64,000 bases of DNA from an uncultured Maribacter sp. (GTDB lineage: Bacteria > Bacteroidota > Bacteroidia > Flavobacteriales > Flavobacteriaceae). Every line of letters starts with the position of its first letter. Position 1 is the stretch's first letter. The notes beneath the pieces were generated by a model, which was not told where the DNA came from, searched no databases, and saw nothing but the letters and a program-made list of their open reading frames with translations. Both the position numbers and the translations under genes were made by a program. Positions 18,405-28,500 of this stretch are shown here, piece by piece. Location: the NCBI GenBank assembly GCA_947498505.1, contig CANMKG010000001.1:950407-1014406 (forward strand), read 5' to 3'.

Positions 18405-18771
18405 TTAAACTTAATTTAGTATGACTTGATATTTTGTAAAATAAACGAAAACGTACTTTATAAAAAATGGAGTGGTTAACTAAATTAATGGACAATCTTA
18501 CTGTAGTTTGAATTCTAACATAAGCATAAGTCCTGTTCGGTGTAACTTCATATAATTATTCTAAAAGCAATTTTTGAAAAAGTTTTGTTTAAATAAAGTC
18601 GCTCGAAATTGGTGTTTTATGTCATCAAAAGAACGTCACATGCTTCTGGGATAATTTAAAAAACATTGGATTATTTATTAGTACTACTAACCGTATTTTA
18701 CTCTAGATTGTTCTGCTATTACAAATCCGAGTAATTTTTTAGGGCAATCTTATTTTATCACAAAATGATAA
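18405..18771. other. Intergenic stretch between the MFS porter and GH27 genes
   Basis: There is no plausible gene on either strand in these 367 bases. The region is A/T-rich and should contain the promoter for the porter-DUF5107 unit on the minus strand, but I find no exact TAnnTTTG box and no terminator hairpin. Confidence 0.5.
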
Positions 18772-20370
18772 TTAATTTACCCGAATGAAGATTACACCAT
18801 GAGATTGTACTATTGCTGGAAAACTGCCTTTGTAGTTACCAATGTCTTTCTGTCTCCAAAGGTCTCTTACATTTTTAACGCCTTCAATACCTATATCTTT
18901 CCAGTTTAATGTAATTTTTTGTTCTTCTTCTTTCAAATTAAAAAGACCTATAGCTTTACTACCATCTGACATTTCTTTAACTATTATTTCAAAATCATCA
19001 TCATAGTAAATAGATTTTCCGGGAATTCCTTTTGCATCTTGATTAACTGCTAGCACTTCTGAATTTGTTAATAGTTTTATGGTAAACTCATCCATTCTTT
19101 CTATTGGACATCCAATTAATAAAGGCGATGCCCACAAACACCACAATGAGATATGAGAATATTGTTCATCAGCTGTCAAACGTGATGGGATTGGATTTTT
19201 ACTTTTCGTATTTACTTCTCCTATTACCAACATATCGGGGTCTGGAAAATGACCAGGTGCTCCTGCAAAACCTTCTTTCATCCAATCTCTATGCACTTTC
19301 CACTCGTCTCTAATACTTTTATGAATACCTTCTCCGTCCCATCTATCTTTTAAATCACCGTAGGTTCTAAAACAGTTTACTATTTTTCCAAATAAGTCGG
19401 CATGCTCTAACGGTGCTGTATTAGAAATAGAATAAACAATGTCCCTACCACTATTTTTTAAAGCTTCTGCCATTCTAATTGTACTAGCTGGCTCATTGGG
19501 GTTCCAGTCATACTTTAAATAATCTATTCCCCACTCTGCCCATTGAGTCGCATCATTAACATCAAAAGTATATTCTCCTAAACGAAGGTTAACTCTTCCT
19601 GGTTTTAAGTGTCTATCATCATAAGATTTATCCCAATGGCCATTTTCATCAGCGCTGGAACCTCCTACACGACCAGCATATGTTGTAATCCAAGGCGAAG
19701 AATATACACCTACCTTTAGCCCCATCTCATGAATTGTATTACTCATGGTCTCCATATCAGGAAATTTGATAGAATCTGCTATAATGGCATTGTATTTTCC
19801 TCCTCTATGAGATTGCCAACCGTCATCTATATTTATGTAAGACCAACCATAATTTTTAAGTCCTTTATCCACCATTGCGTTAGCAGAAGCTATTACATTT
19901 TCTTCTGTAACATATTCACCCCAACAGTTCCAACTGTTCCAACCTAAGGGGGGTGTTAAACAAATAGTTTCTCCAACCTTAATGGTAAAACTTTTTTTAG
20001 TTTCTCCTAAATCATTTTTTGCAACCAAGATTAGGTTGTAATTTTTTATAACGTTGTCGGCGATTTTTCCTCTTATTATACCAGATTCACTATTAACGGT
20101 TAAACCTTCTGGAAGGTTCTCAACTCTATAGGTCACTGGTTGCTTTCCTGTTGCGGGAATGGCATATAAAAAAGGAGAGCCTGGTCTCACTCCAAAAACC
20201 GAAGCTCCATGTATTTTAGGTTCGTCAACTTCATCGGGAGTCAAAATATATTTACCCACTCCTACTTCCGGAGTGTAAGTTTTTGTTTCACCTTTTTGAC
20301 CACACGAGGATACAAACAATAAAATTAGTACTAGTTTTAATACGGGTTTCAAACTTCTTCTTAATAACAT
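18772..20370 (-). CDS. Glycoside hydrolase family 27 (alpha-galactosidase-like) lipoprotein
   Basis: This 532-residue enzyme has a lipoprotein signal (lipobox LFVSSC), so it is probably anchored in the outer membrane or periplasm. A putative Ig domain (about residues 60-130, ending KSFTIKVGE) precedes the GH27 barrel. The barrel starts CLTPPLGWNSWN and carries NIDDGWQ, the nucleophile Asp288 in YLKYDW, and the acid/base Asp379 in HFPDPDM. A C-terminal beta domain follows. GH27 enzymes release alpha-linked galactose, though some act on N-acetylgalactosamine or beta-L-arabinopyranose. It is one of four intact glycosidases in this locus and would generate the sugar for the adjacent porter. Confidence 0.92.
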   Translation of the reverse strand: MLLRRSLKPVLKLVLILLFVSSCGQKGETKTYTPEVGVGKYILTPDEVDEPKIHGASVFGVRPGSPFLYAIPATGKQPVTYRVENLPEGLTVNSESGIIRGKIADNVIKNYNLILVAKNDLGETKKSFTIKVGETICLTPPLGWNSWNCWGEYVTEENVIASANAMVDKGLKNYGWSYINIDDGWQSHRGGKYNAIIADSIKFPDMETMSNTIHEMGLKVGVYSSPWITTYAGRVGGSSADENGHWDKSYDDRHLKPGRVNLRLGEYTFDVNDATQWAEWGIDYLKYDWNPNEPASTIRMAEALKNSGRDIVYSISNTAPLEHADLFGKIVNCFRTYGDLKDRWDGEGIHKSIRDEWKVHRDWMKEGFAGAPGHFPDPDMLVIGEVNTKSKNPIPSRLTADEQYSHISLWCLWASPLLIGCPIERMDEFTIKLLTNSEVLAVNQDAKGIPGKSIYYDDDFEIIVKEMSDGSKAIGLFNLKEEEQKITLNWKDIGIEGVKNVRDLWRQKDIGNYKGSFPAIVQSHGVIFIRVN

Positions 20371-20574
20371 ATTAGTTTAGGTATTTACTAAACAGCGAAG
20401 AAAAAAATAAACCAAGAAAAAAGTGTCTGTCTCGGTTTAATTAATGTACCTGTGAGTACCAATATACCTTTTAAAGCTTACCTTAATCAATTTGTATATA
20501 TTATTTCATGTTTCCTTCAATTTCAACAAAATAAACCTCGTTAGGTTATAGGTATTCCTCAGAATTAAATTTTG

Positions 20575-20998
20575 TTATAGATTTACCCCTGTTCCTTGCA
20601 AAGAACTATAATGTTCCCATATAATTAACCAAGGGTCTTTTGTTTTATGTTGAAAATCTTTCATTTTAGCTTTCATAAATTCCAAAATGTTTTTATAACT
20701 ATCATCACTAGCCAAATTGTTAGATTCACTAGAATCTGTTGATATATTGAATAATTCAAATTCTGGTCTAAACATATAATCTTTAACAGTTCGTTGCCCA
20801 AAATATTCTTCATCATTTCTGTAAATAGCCTGTCATGTTGATGCAGCCCATAAATCAGAAGCAAAAGGATAATACAATCTATAGGCTATATTCCATATTA
20901 ATTTGTAATCACCATCTATTACAACACGCATGGGGTAATACATTGTAATTTCATGAAAGGTATGTGATGCATAAATTTTATCTCCAAATTCCTTACTT
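20575..20998 (-). pseudogene. C-terminal remnant of a family S1 sulfatase
   Basis: The minus strand reads as the last third of a formylglycine sulfatase of the heparan N-sulfatase-like type: [20 protein letters not shown], then [11 protein letters not shown] and [11 protein letters not shown]. An in-frame TGA at 20833-20835 falls where such enzymes have Trp (ASTWQ), after which the frame continues through FRPEFELFNISTDSSESNNLA to a normal stop. The N-terminal catalytic part with the formylglycine Cys/Ser is absent. The piece is joined directly to a GH29 remnant. It cannot encode a working sulfatase. Confidence 0.85.
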
Positions 20999-21200
20999 CC
21001 ATTGCCAGTTCTCCTAAAATATCTTTTTTAGCTTCCATGTTTACTGAATTCTATTTGGTGAATTTGGAATTGTACATTGCAAAAGCATCATGATGTTCGG
21101 CTACAGGGATTATGTATCTTGCTCCTGATTTTTTTAAAGAGTTTAGCCTATTTTTTAGCATCAAACTTTTCTGCTTTAAACATTCGGATGAAATCTTTAT
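20999..21200 (-). pseudogene. Internal remnant of a GH29 alpha-L-fucosidase
   Basis: Minus-strand translation gives YKDFIRMFKAEKFDAKK in one frame and, after a frameshift, SGARYIIPVAEHHDAFAMYNSKFTK. A TAG stop at 21051-21053 follows where family members have Trp, and the match then continues as [19 protein letters not shown]. The stretch aligns with residues around 110-180 of the intact GH29 of this locus (YKDFIPMFKAEKFNAKEW, AAHHDTFCLWDTKLSKWNAVN). Only about 65 residues of the enzyme survive, with one frameshift and one nonsense change. Confidence 0.8.
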
Positions 21201-21299
21201 ACCCAAACTATTTTTAGTAACAGAACCGTAGCCAATAGCCACAACTTCGTCTAAGTCATCAGCGGTTACATCCAATGCAACATTAATAGTAATTAAAAC
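21201..21299 (-). pseudogene. N-terminal remnant of a SusC-type TonB-dependent receptor
   Basis: The minus strand reads INVALDVTADDLDEVVAIGYGSVTKN, which contains the SusC hallmark LDEVV.IGYG at the junction of the carboxypeptidase-like regulatory domain and the plug. Stops occur upstream in this frame, and the sequence runs straight into a GH29 remnant downstream. This is the only trace of a SusC importer in the island. Confidence 0.8.
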
Positions 21300-21401
21300 T
21301 TATTCTTTAAGGAGCTACTTGACGTTAATTTTAGTAGTGATAAATTTTACCAAATAACGCTACATATTCGTTTTAACAGTTTTCTTCATAGTAATGTGTT
21401 T

Positions 21402-23309
21402 TTAGTTAAATGTTAATTTCTGCATTCTCTCTTCCGTTTTAAGGATATGATTCGCTTCACCCTTATATACATTGTTTTTGAATTCTATATTTTTTGAGGA
21501 CTTTACGGTAATAGCATGCTCTTGACTGTGAAGCTTTGGAAAAGTCTTGGAAATAGATATTGTATTGTTTGAAAACCTAAGGTTATTAGTATTGGCTATT
21601 TCAAGAACTAAATTATCAAAATGGTTAAATGTATTCCCTTCTATTTTAATATTATTAAAAGCTATATTATCATTGTCATCATCTGTAACAAAGCGTATTA
21701 CGCCTCGATTATAACCACTATAATTACAATCTTGAAAAACATTATTTTCAACAGTGATATTAGAGCCACTACCCGACTCATACCAATGTCCACTTTCTAC
21801 TGGAATTAAAAGAGCTTCCATTTCTGTACTGAAAAAGTTATTTCGAATTATGGTATTATTCGGAGATGACAACAAAAGTCCTCTGGCTCTATTACCGCTG
21901 ATATCGCAGTTTTCAACGAGTAACTTATCTGGATAGCCATTTAAATTTTCCAATAGATCTCCTACTTTTAGTGTACTGGGAATAGCCTCGTTAAATGTTA
22001 TAATTTGATAACGGCTATTTATACGTTCTGTAGATTTAATTGTAATTTTCTCGTATGGCAAGAACGACTCGCTTAGTCTCACCAATCCAAGAGTATCATT
22101 GGGCTTCCCTATTACAAAACCCTGTTGTTGAAAGTGTCCCATTCTTACTCCAATTGAATTCTCATCCAAAAGGTCTACTACTCTTTGGTAAGTTCCATGA
22201 ACATTTGTAGCATCATCTAATTGATTATTAAACTTGCAGTTTTTTAATTCCACCTTTCCTCTACAACCTACAAAATGTGTTGCATCGGCGGTGGTAGAAA
22301 CCATGCGGCCATTCGAAGGCGTAATAACTACTTTATCTAATATTAAATCTTTTGAATTTTCAGCAATTAATCCCATTCCTCCTGCATGATGGATAGTTAC
22401 ATTATTCATGTTAAACCCATAAGTATTAGTTACCCTAACGGCTGGCGCTAATCTATTTAAATGTTGTTCTCCCTTACAAACTAATACCTTGCCAACAGGG
22501 GGCATTTTTTTACCATGATTAAAAATTCTAACCACCCCAGGTTCAACTTCCTTAGCACGTAATCTATGCTCTCTACCTATTATTCTCTGACTTGGTGCAA
22601 TTGGATCTAGTTTATATTTATAATTAGATACCTGTTTTAAAGACTTTTCTCTGCTCGCTAAGTTGTTATATAAAGTAAGTGGTGTATATGATTCTGTATC
22701 GTACGCTATAGCTTTTCTATCAACGTCATATAACATAGCTTGCCCTAGGTTATGTTCGTATGATTCTTTGATGAAATATAATTGCTCATTACGTATTTCA
22801 TACGGATAAGTGTTGGAGATTTTCATATCAAATGTTCCTTTTTCTTGGTCATTAGCAACTATTAACCCTTCACTATGAAAAGGTATCTCCCAGTCTATCT
22901 TTAGATTTTTAAGGGATATATTTTGAGATTCATTTATGAGAAAAGGAATCATTTTACCATGAAAAATAAACGTGGACCCCTGACCGTCAATAACTAATTT
23001 TTTCATGTCAAATATTGGAAAAGCCGTTTTTATGACCACATCATTATGATTTGATATATAACAATACTTTTCTAACCCCTTGTCCGGATAAAAATGATAT
23101 GTTCCTTTCTCAAACTTTATCTCTGAAATAGGCCTTTCTTTTGCAGCCAATATTCGTTTTAACACATCTGGAGTTGCATCGCTTTTAATATCGTTTTTAA
23201 ACAATACAGTTTCTGCTTCTATTTTTTTTGCAAAACATCCTAAGTTCAATACAAGTAAGACACTTCCTAAAAATAAAATGGTAATTGATTTTCTTTTTTT
23301 TGATAACAT
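21402..23309 (-). CDS. Glycoside hydrolase family 110 (alpha-1,3-galactosidase-like)
   Basis: This 635-residue protein has a lipoprotein-like N-terminus (hydrophobic run ending LNLGC) and a right-handed parallel beta-helix. The segment GGMGLIAENSKDLILDKVVI, then TTADATHFVGCRGKVELKNC with FNNQLDDATNVHG, is the conserved core of GH110. GH110 enzymes remove terminal alpha-1,3-linked galactose with inversion, as on blood-group-B-type glycans or carrageenan-like galactans. Paired with GH29, GH27 and a decayed sulfatase, it suggests a fucosylated or sulfated galactan as the target. The start is the ATG giving MLSKKRKSITILFLG, which forms a proper signal. Confidence 0.88.
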   Translation of the reverse strand: MLSKKRKSITILFLGSVLLVLNLGCFAKKIEAETVLFKNDIKSDATPDVLKRILAAKERPISEIKFEKGTYHFYPDKGLEKYCYISNHNDVVIKTAFPIFDMKKLVIDGQGSTFIFHGKMIPFLINESQNISLKNLKIDWEIPFHSEGLIVANDQEKGTFDMKISNTYPYEIRNEQLYFIKESYEHNLGQAMLYDVDRKAIAYDTESYTPLTLYNNLASREKSLKQVSNYKYKLDPIAPSQRIIGREHRLRAKEVEPGVVRIFNHGKKMPPVGKVLVCKGEQHLNRLAPAVRVTNTYGFNMNNVTIHHAGGMGLIAENSKDLILDKVVITPSNGRMVSTTADATHFVGCRGKVELKNCKFNNQLDDATNVHGTYQRVVDLLDENSIGVRMGHFQQQGFVIGKPNDTLGLVRLSESFLPYEKITIKSTERINSRYQIITFNEAIPSTLKVGDLLENLNGYPDKLLVENCDISGNRARGLLLSSPNNTIIRNNFFSTEMEALLIPVESGHWYESGSGSNITVENNVFQDCNYSGYNRGVIRFVTDDDNDNIAFNNIKIEGNTFNHFDNLVLEIANTNNLRFSNNTISISKTFPKLHSQEHAITVKSSKNIEFKNNVYKGEANHILKTEERMQKLTFN

Positions 23310-23786
23310 ATCTTAATAGTCAAAAATTGATAATGGTTTATGTAAAAGCTTTTAAATATTGAATGCATTTTTATTTAGTAGACTATATGGCATATTATTA
23401 ATATTATGCAGCTCTACTATAGCATAGAAGGGTGTTGTTTTTGGAATTTCACAAAAATGAGCGTTAAAAACTTCACATCTCATCTTTAACGCCAATCAAA
23501 CTCAATTAACTAACATGAAAACTATATGTGTTTATTAAATTTTAGTCGTTGGATTTAACATCCATTTATCAAAATTTATATTAAAATTTAACTCATAACA
23601 TATAGTTTAGTATTACCTCTTACACAAATAAAAACACTATCCTTAAAAAAAGTGTATCTCAGAATAACAAGTAAGAGTCCATGGGTAAAAAAAATATAAT
23701 CAATTGATTATTAGCAATTAACAATTGATTGTATTACTGAGAGAATAAATTTTTAAGTTTCACTTAAAAACCTTAATTCACTCTTA
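23310..23786. other. Gene-free stretch between GH110 and GH29, possibly decayed coding DNA
   Basis: No intact gene is present in these 477 bases. On the minus strand around 23535-23600 a short frame ends FDKWMLNPTTKI, and a plus-strand ATG at about 23515 opens a seven-codon frame. Both could be leftovers of decayed genes, but I cannot assign them. Because the next 1 kb downstream is a gene graveyard, decay is a reasonable guess. No clear promoter is seen. Confidence 0.4.
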
Positions 23787-25391
23787 TTACTTTGTGCTTT
23801 GTGGTATAACGTTTTTAAAGCTTAGTTTTATAGGGTAAGCAAATTTGTACTTAGGCTTTTTTCGTAGAAAAACTTCAAGCCCTTCGTTTTTTTGCTTATA
23901 AGATAATTCCCTTTTACTACCCAATAGTTGAATACTTTCTAAATCTTTTAAATTTACATTTGCCAATGATTTTATTAGGACCTTACCATCCTCCGGCCAG
24001 TCTAGAACTGTGGCATATAACACATTGTTTTCTTTGTTTCTTGTAAACCGTACATCTCTTGATGTAGCCATATACTTTTTATGTCCATGCTCATCCCTTT
24101 CAACCCAATGCTCCCCTAATTCACCAAAAACTTCATAAGGACGTGTAGCATACACCGCTTCTCCACAAATACGCAACCATTCTCCTAATTCTAGCATTAA
24201 CTTTTTTTGATCCTTTGGAAAACTCCCATCTGCCCTAGGAGCAAAAGACAGCATAAGTACTCCTCGTTTACTAATAATATCCATAAATTGATCTACAATC
24301 ATATTAGTAGGTTTAACTGGTATGCCTTCTCCATATCCCCAGTTATGCCCTAAATAAACTGATTCATCTGTTTGCCAAACCATATCATGTATATCATCAA
24401 AGGCACCATGTTCAAAATCACGAACAGCACTTCCTGGTTTAAATGTTTTTTGGTTTTTATAGTTTAGTACAACATTTGGGGAGCCATAAAAGCCTTGACC
24501 ATTTTCAACCGCATTATTATAATAATAAGCAGCAAATTCTTTACGCCAAGGTTCCCAAACAGTAGGGTTAATTCCCCAATCAAAATAATACAAATCCGGT
24601 TGGTACATGCTAGCTAATTCTTTAGTACGCGCTAGCCATCTGGTTAAATCTCGATTACTAGGCTGTACCAAATTCCATCTCGATCGTTTTAACCAATCAT
24701 TTCGTTTTTCATTAACCCCTATTCTAATAGTATCTGAGCTTTTGGGAATTATAGGATTTCCGTATAAATCTTCATTTTCAGGGTTCGTTGCATCATAACG
24801 GTTAATATGATTCCATTGAAAAAACGCATGATTCCAAGCCGTATGGTTTGACACGCCAAATTTCATTCCTTTTTCTCTCACTGCAGAAGCTATTTCTCCT
24901 ACTAAATCTCTTTTGGGGCCCATATTAACAGCGTTCCACTTACTTAACTTAGTATCCCACAAACAAAACGTATCATGATGCGCAGCCATCATTGTAAAAA
25001 ACTTTGCTCCTCCTTGTTCGAATAAATCTGCCCATTCTTTAGCATTAAATTTTTCTGCCTTAAACATGGGAATAAAATCCTTGTAACCAAACTCCTCTGG
25101 AGGCCCATAAGTATTATTATGATGCAGATGCGTTGCATACCCTTGATTATTTCTACTGCTTTGTCCTTTCTGACTATACATCCATCGTCCATACCATTCT
25201 GCTGCATGATCTCCTTTAAAGGCTGGTACAGAATAAACTCCCCAATGAACCCAATATCCCAGTTTTGCATCTTCATACCATTCTGGAGCTGCGTAATTTT
25301 TCAATGACTCCCAATTAGCTTCATACTTCTTTTGGGCATTAATTTTAGTAATACAAAAAACAATAGCGAGAAAAATAATTTTTAGTTTCAA
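23787..25391 (-). CDS. Glycoside hydrolase family 29 alpha-L-fucosidase, secreted
   Basis: This 534-residue enzyme has a signal peptide (MKLKIIFLAIVFCITKINAQ). The GH29 barrel shows APEWYEDAKLGYWVHWGVYSV, AAHHDTFCLW, and the nucleophile Asp271 in YYFDWG, followed by DFEHG and a C-terminal beta-sandwich from about residue 440. The frame is open upstream to 25451, but I place the start at the TTG at 25389-25391 because it gives a standard signal peptide. GH29 enzymes release alpha-linked fucose with retention; some act on related sugars such as 6-deoxy-galactose analogues in algal polymers. It lies between GH110 and the HTCS regulator. Confidence 0.9.
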   Translation of the reverse strand: MKLKIIFLAIVFCITKINAQKKYEANWESLKNYAAPEWYEDAKLGYWVHWGVYSVPAFKGDHAAEWYGRWMYSQKGQSSRNNQGYATHLHHNNTYGPPEEFGYKDFIPMFKAEKFNAKEWADLFEQGGAKFFTMMAAHHDTFCLWDTKLSKWNAVNMGPKRDLVGEIASAVREKGMKFGVSNHTAWNHAFFQWNHINRYDATNPENEDLYGNPIIPKSSDTIRIGVNEKRNDWLKRSRWNLVQPSNRDLTRWLARTKELASMYQPDLYYFDWGINPTVWEPWRKEFAAYYYNNAVENGQGFYGSPNVVLNYKNQKTFKPGSAVRDFEHGAFDDIHDMVWQTDESVYLGHNWGYGEGIPVKPTNMIVDQFMDIISKRGVLMLSFAPRADGSFPKDQKKLMLELGEWLRICGEAVYATRPYEVFGELGEHWVERDEHGHKKYMATSRDVRFTRNKENNVLYATVLDWPEDGKVLIKSLANVNLKDLESIQLLGSKRELSYKQKNEGLEVFLRKKPKYKFAYPIKLSFKNVIPQSTK

Positions 25392-25536
25392 AGTGTATTC
25401 TTTTATTATGTTCCGTTTATAATCTAAATAAAGACCAAAAATCTTTACCAAGCTAAGAAAAAAACAATACGCGAAATATGTGTATACCTTAATAATTAAA
25501 AAGTATACAGGAGTACTTTATATTATTACTGATTAA

Positions 25537-28500
25537 TTAAGAATGTTTCTTTTCACTATCAGCGGCATACTTTCCGGGAGTTGTTCCGTATTTTTCTTTA
25601 AACAGTCTAGTGAAGTGAGTTCTACTTTTAAAACCAGTTCGTAGCGCTGCTTCTTTAACAGAAAGCTGCTCCTGTACCAAAAGTTCTGCTCCTTTTGTTA
25701 TTCTATACAGCTTAAGTAATTCAAAGGGTGTATGATTCGTTAAATCCTTCACCTTTTTATAAAACAAGGTTCGGTTTAAGAACAATTCTCTTGCAAATTT
25801 ATTTATATCCAAATCTTGATTGTCTAAATTTTCAGCCATCAAATTATATAGCTTCTCTAAAAATGCGTTATCATTTGCATTGTTTTTATTATTCTCCTTG
25901 GTTAATGGAATACCAATTTGATAACGCTCTCTTAATTGCTTTCTGTTTAACAATAAAGCTTCTACTCTAGTTACCAAATGCTCCATATCAAATGGCTTTT
26001 TTATATACGCATCAGCCCCATCTCTTAACCCTCGAATTCTATCTTCACTATTTACACAAGCCGTTAATAATATTAATGGAATATGACTTGTTTTAACATC
26101 CGATTTTACACGTTTACATAAATCCAATCCATTTAATTCAGGCATTAACAAATCACTAATTATAATATCTGGCCATTCATTTTCCATCGCATCTATACAT
26201 TCTTGACCATTAACAAACGTTTTTACATTAAAGAATTTTGACAATGATTGAGACACAAACATGCGCATATCTAAATTATCCTCTGCATAAAAAATAGTAG
26301 CATTCATAAAGTCCGAAGCTACTTTAATATCTCCAATACCTTCTTTAATAATTAAATTTGTGTTTTTTTCCAGTGCTTTCTCAGCTTTAAGTAATATTTC
26401 ACCTTGTTCCGTTTCAGTATCACCTTTTTGCTTTTTAACAATGGGCAATCTTACTGTTAAGGTTGTACCTTTTCCTACTTCACTTTCCGCATTAATGTAA
26501 CCGTAATGCATTTCCACAAGACGCTTGGAAAATGCTAGTCCAATACCCGACCCCCCAATGTAAGATTCATGCCTTTTGTGCGATTGGTAAAATCTTTCAA
26601 AAATATGCTGCAAATCTTCACTATCAATACCTCTTCCCGTATCTCTAACAGATACTATTAAATCCTTATCCTCTCTACTTATTTCTACTAAAACCGAATC
26701 TCCTTGTTTTGTATATTTAAAAGCATTATTAAGTAAATTGTTAAATACTTTTTCCAATTTTTCTTTATCCGCTGACACATAAACATTTTCAGTATTATGC
26801 TTAACCGTAAGGGTTTTACCCTCAGTTTTAGCCATAAACTCAAAATCTCGTATAAGTTCCTCTATATATGGATTAAAATAAAAATGAGAGTAGTTCATTT
26901 TTAACAACTCAAAATCAGCTTTTTGAAAATCATGAACCTGATCTACTAGCTCTAGTATTTTTTTAGATTGACGCTGAACAAGCTTAAGTTTATCTATAGC
27001 CCCAAAATTCTTTTCAAGTTCTTTTATTAATAAATTTATTGGACCAGATATGAGTGTTAAAGGCGTTTTTATTTCATGCGAAATATTAGAAAAAAACCTC
27101 AATTTAGCAGCGTTTAAATACTTCACATTGTCGACTTCCATTTGCTCTATCTCCACCTTATGATTTAACGATTGAATCCTAAAAATCACTTGAACGACAA
27201 AAAAAACAATAAGTGTTGTAGCTAAAAAATATAAAAAATAAGCCCATTTTGTTTTCCAAAAAGGAGTTGAAACTGTTATTTTTAATGATTTAACTGGCGT
27301 CCATTCATTTAAAGAATTTGAAGCCGAGGTATTAAGTACATATTCACCAGGCTGTAGACCACTAAAATAAATTGTTTTTTCATCAGAAGGTATTTCAATC
27401 CATTCTTCGTTTAGTGGTAATAACTTGTACCTGATATAATGGTTTTTGGGGTTAGAAAAATGTAGACTTGTTAGTTCTAATGAAAAAACATTCTCATTAT
27501 GCTTTAGTTTTACTTCTTCAGTTTCAGCTAACCGATTACTTAACAACACTCTACCTCTTATTGAATCTCCAACTTCAACCAGTTTATTAAACAACTTGAA
27601 GTTTCCCACTTCAAACTTTGGTAATGTTTCTTCGTTAAAAACATCTTCTGGTTTAAAATAACAAAAACCATCTAAACCCGAAAAAATCAAATACCCATTC
27701 TTCAAATGCTTGGAGGTGTACCAAAAATCTTCAAAAGGTAAACCATCAGAATCTGTAAATCTCCTAAAAGTATAATCTGTTGTATTAAATTTATTTAAAC
27801 CAATATTAGTTGCAATCCAAAGGTTATTGTCTTTATCATACAACATGCTTTTTATAACGTTATTAGACAAACCTTGCTTTTCTGAAAAAGTTTCAAACTT
27901 AAAATTGGTCTTGCTTTCTATTAATTTACAAACTCCACCTCCTTCTGTACCTATCCATAATTCCTTACTTGGTAGCCTAATAATAGAACTCACAAAATTA
28001 CTTGAAAGTGAGTAAGGGTTGTTATCTTCAGCAACGTATTGTTTGATTTTAGTTTCATGCAATTTATCTTTAGCATTAACCCTAAAAAGACCATCTTTAT
28101 CCGTTCCAATCCAGATATAATCATATAATGGGTCTACGTATACACAACGTACAAAACCCAATTTCTTAGTTTCAAAAAATACATTATCGTTTATAGTTTC
28201 TACATTTAGTATCTCATTTTTATCATTTAAAACAACTTTAAAAACACCTTGATTACCAACAAGCCAAATGTTACCATCTTTATCTTCAGTTATATCATGA
28301 AAATGTATCTGAGGAAATAATGGTGGCTCTGAGTTATTTACTATTTCATAATTTTCTTCATTAGATTTTATCCTACATAATCCAACATTTGAAATTCTAC
28401 ACCATACATTTTTTCTAGAATCTAAATACACTTTACCAAACTCTAAACCACTACTATTAAAGGCATTGTATTCGACATCCTCAAAAGTCTCGGTTTCTGT

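Noticed and set aside
20833..20835. The TGA in the sulfatase remnant read as selenocysteine or as Trp recoding
   Set aside because: The N-terminal catalytic half is missing and the upstream part is fused to a GH29 piece, so the gene is dead. Other genes in the window use TGG for Trp.
21051..21275. A 74-codon open frame taken as a small gene
   Set aside because: Its first third is SusC-like and the rest is GH29-like in a broken frame, so it is a fusion of two remnants rather than a gene.
23701..23745. A possible third copy of the dispersed hairpin repeat
   Set aside because: Only 11 bases (TTATTAGCAAT) are shared with the loop, and the flanking arms are unrelated. Chance similarity in an A/T-rich gap is likely.
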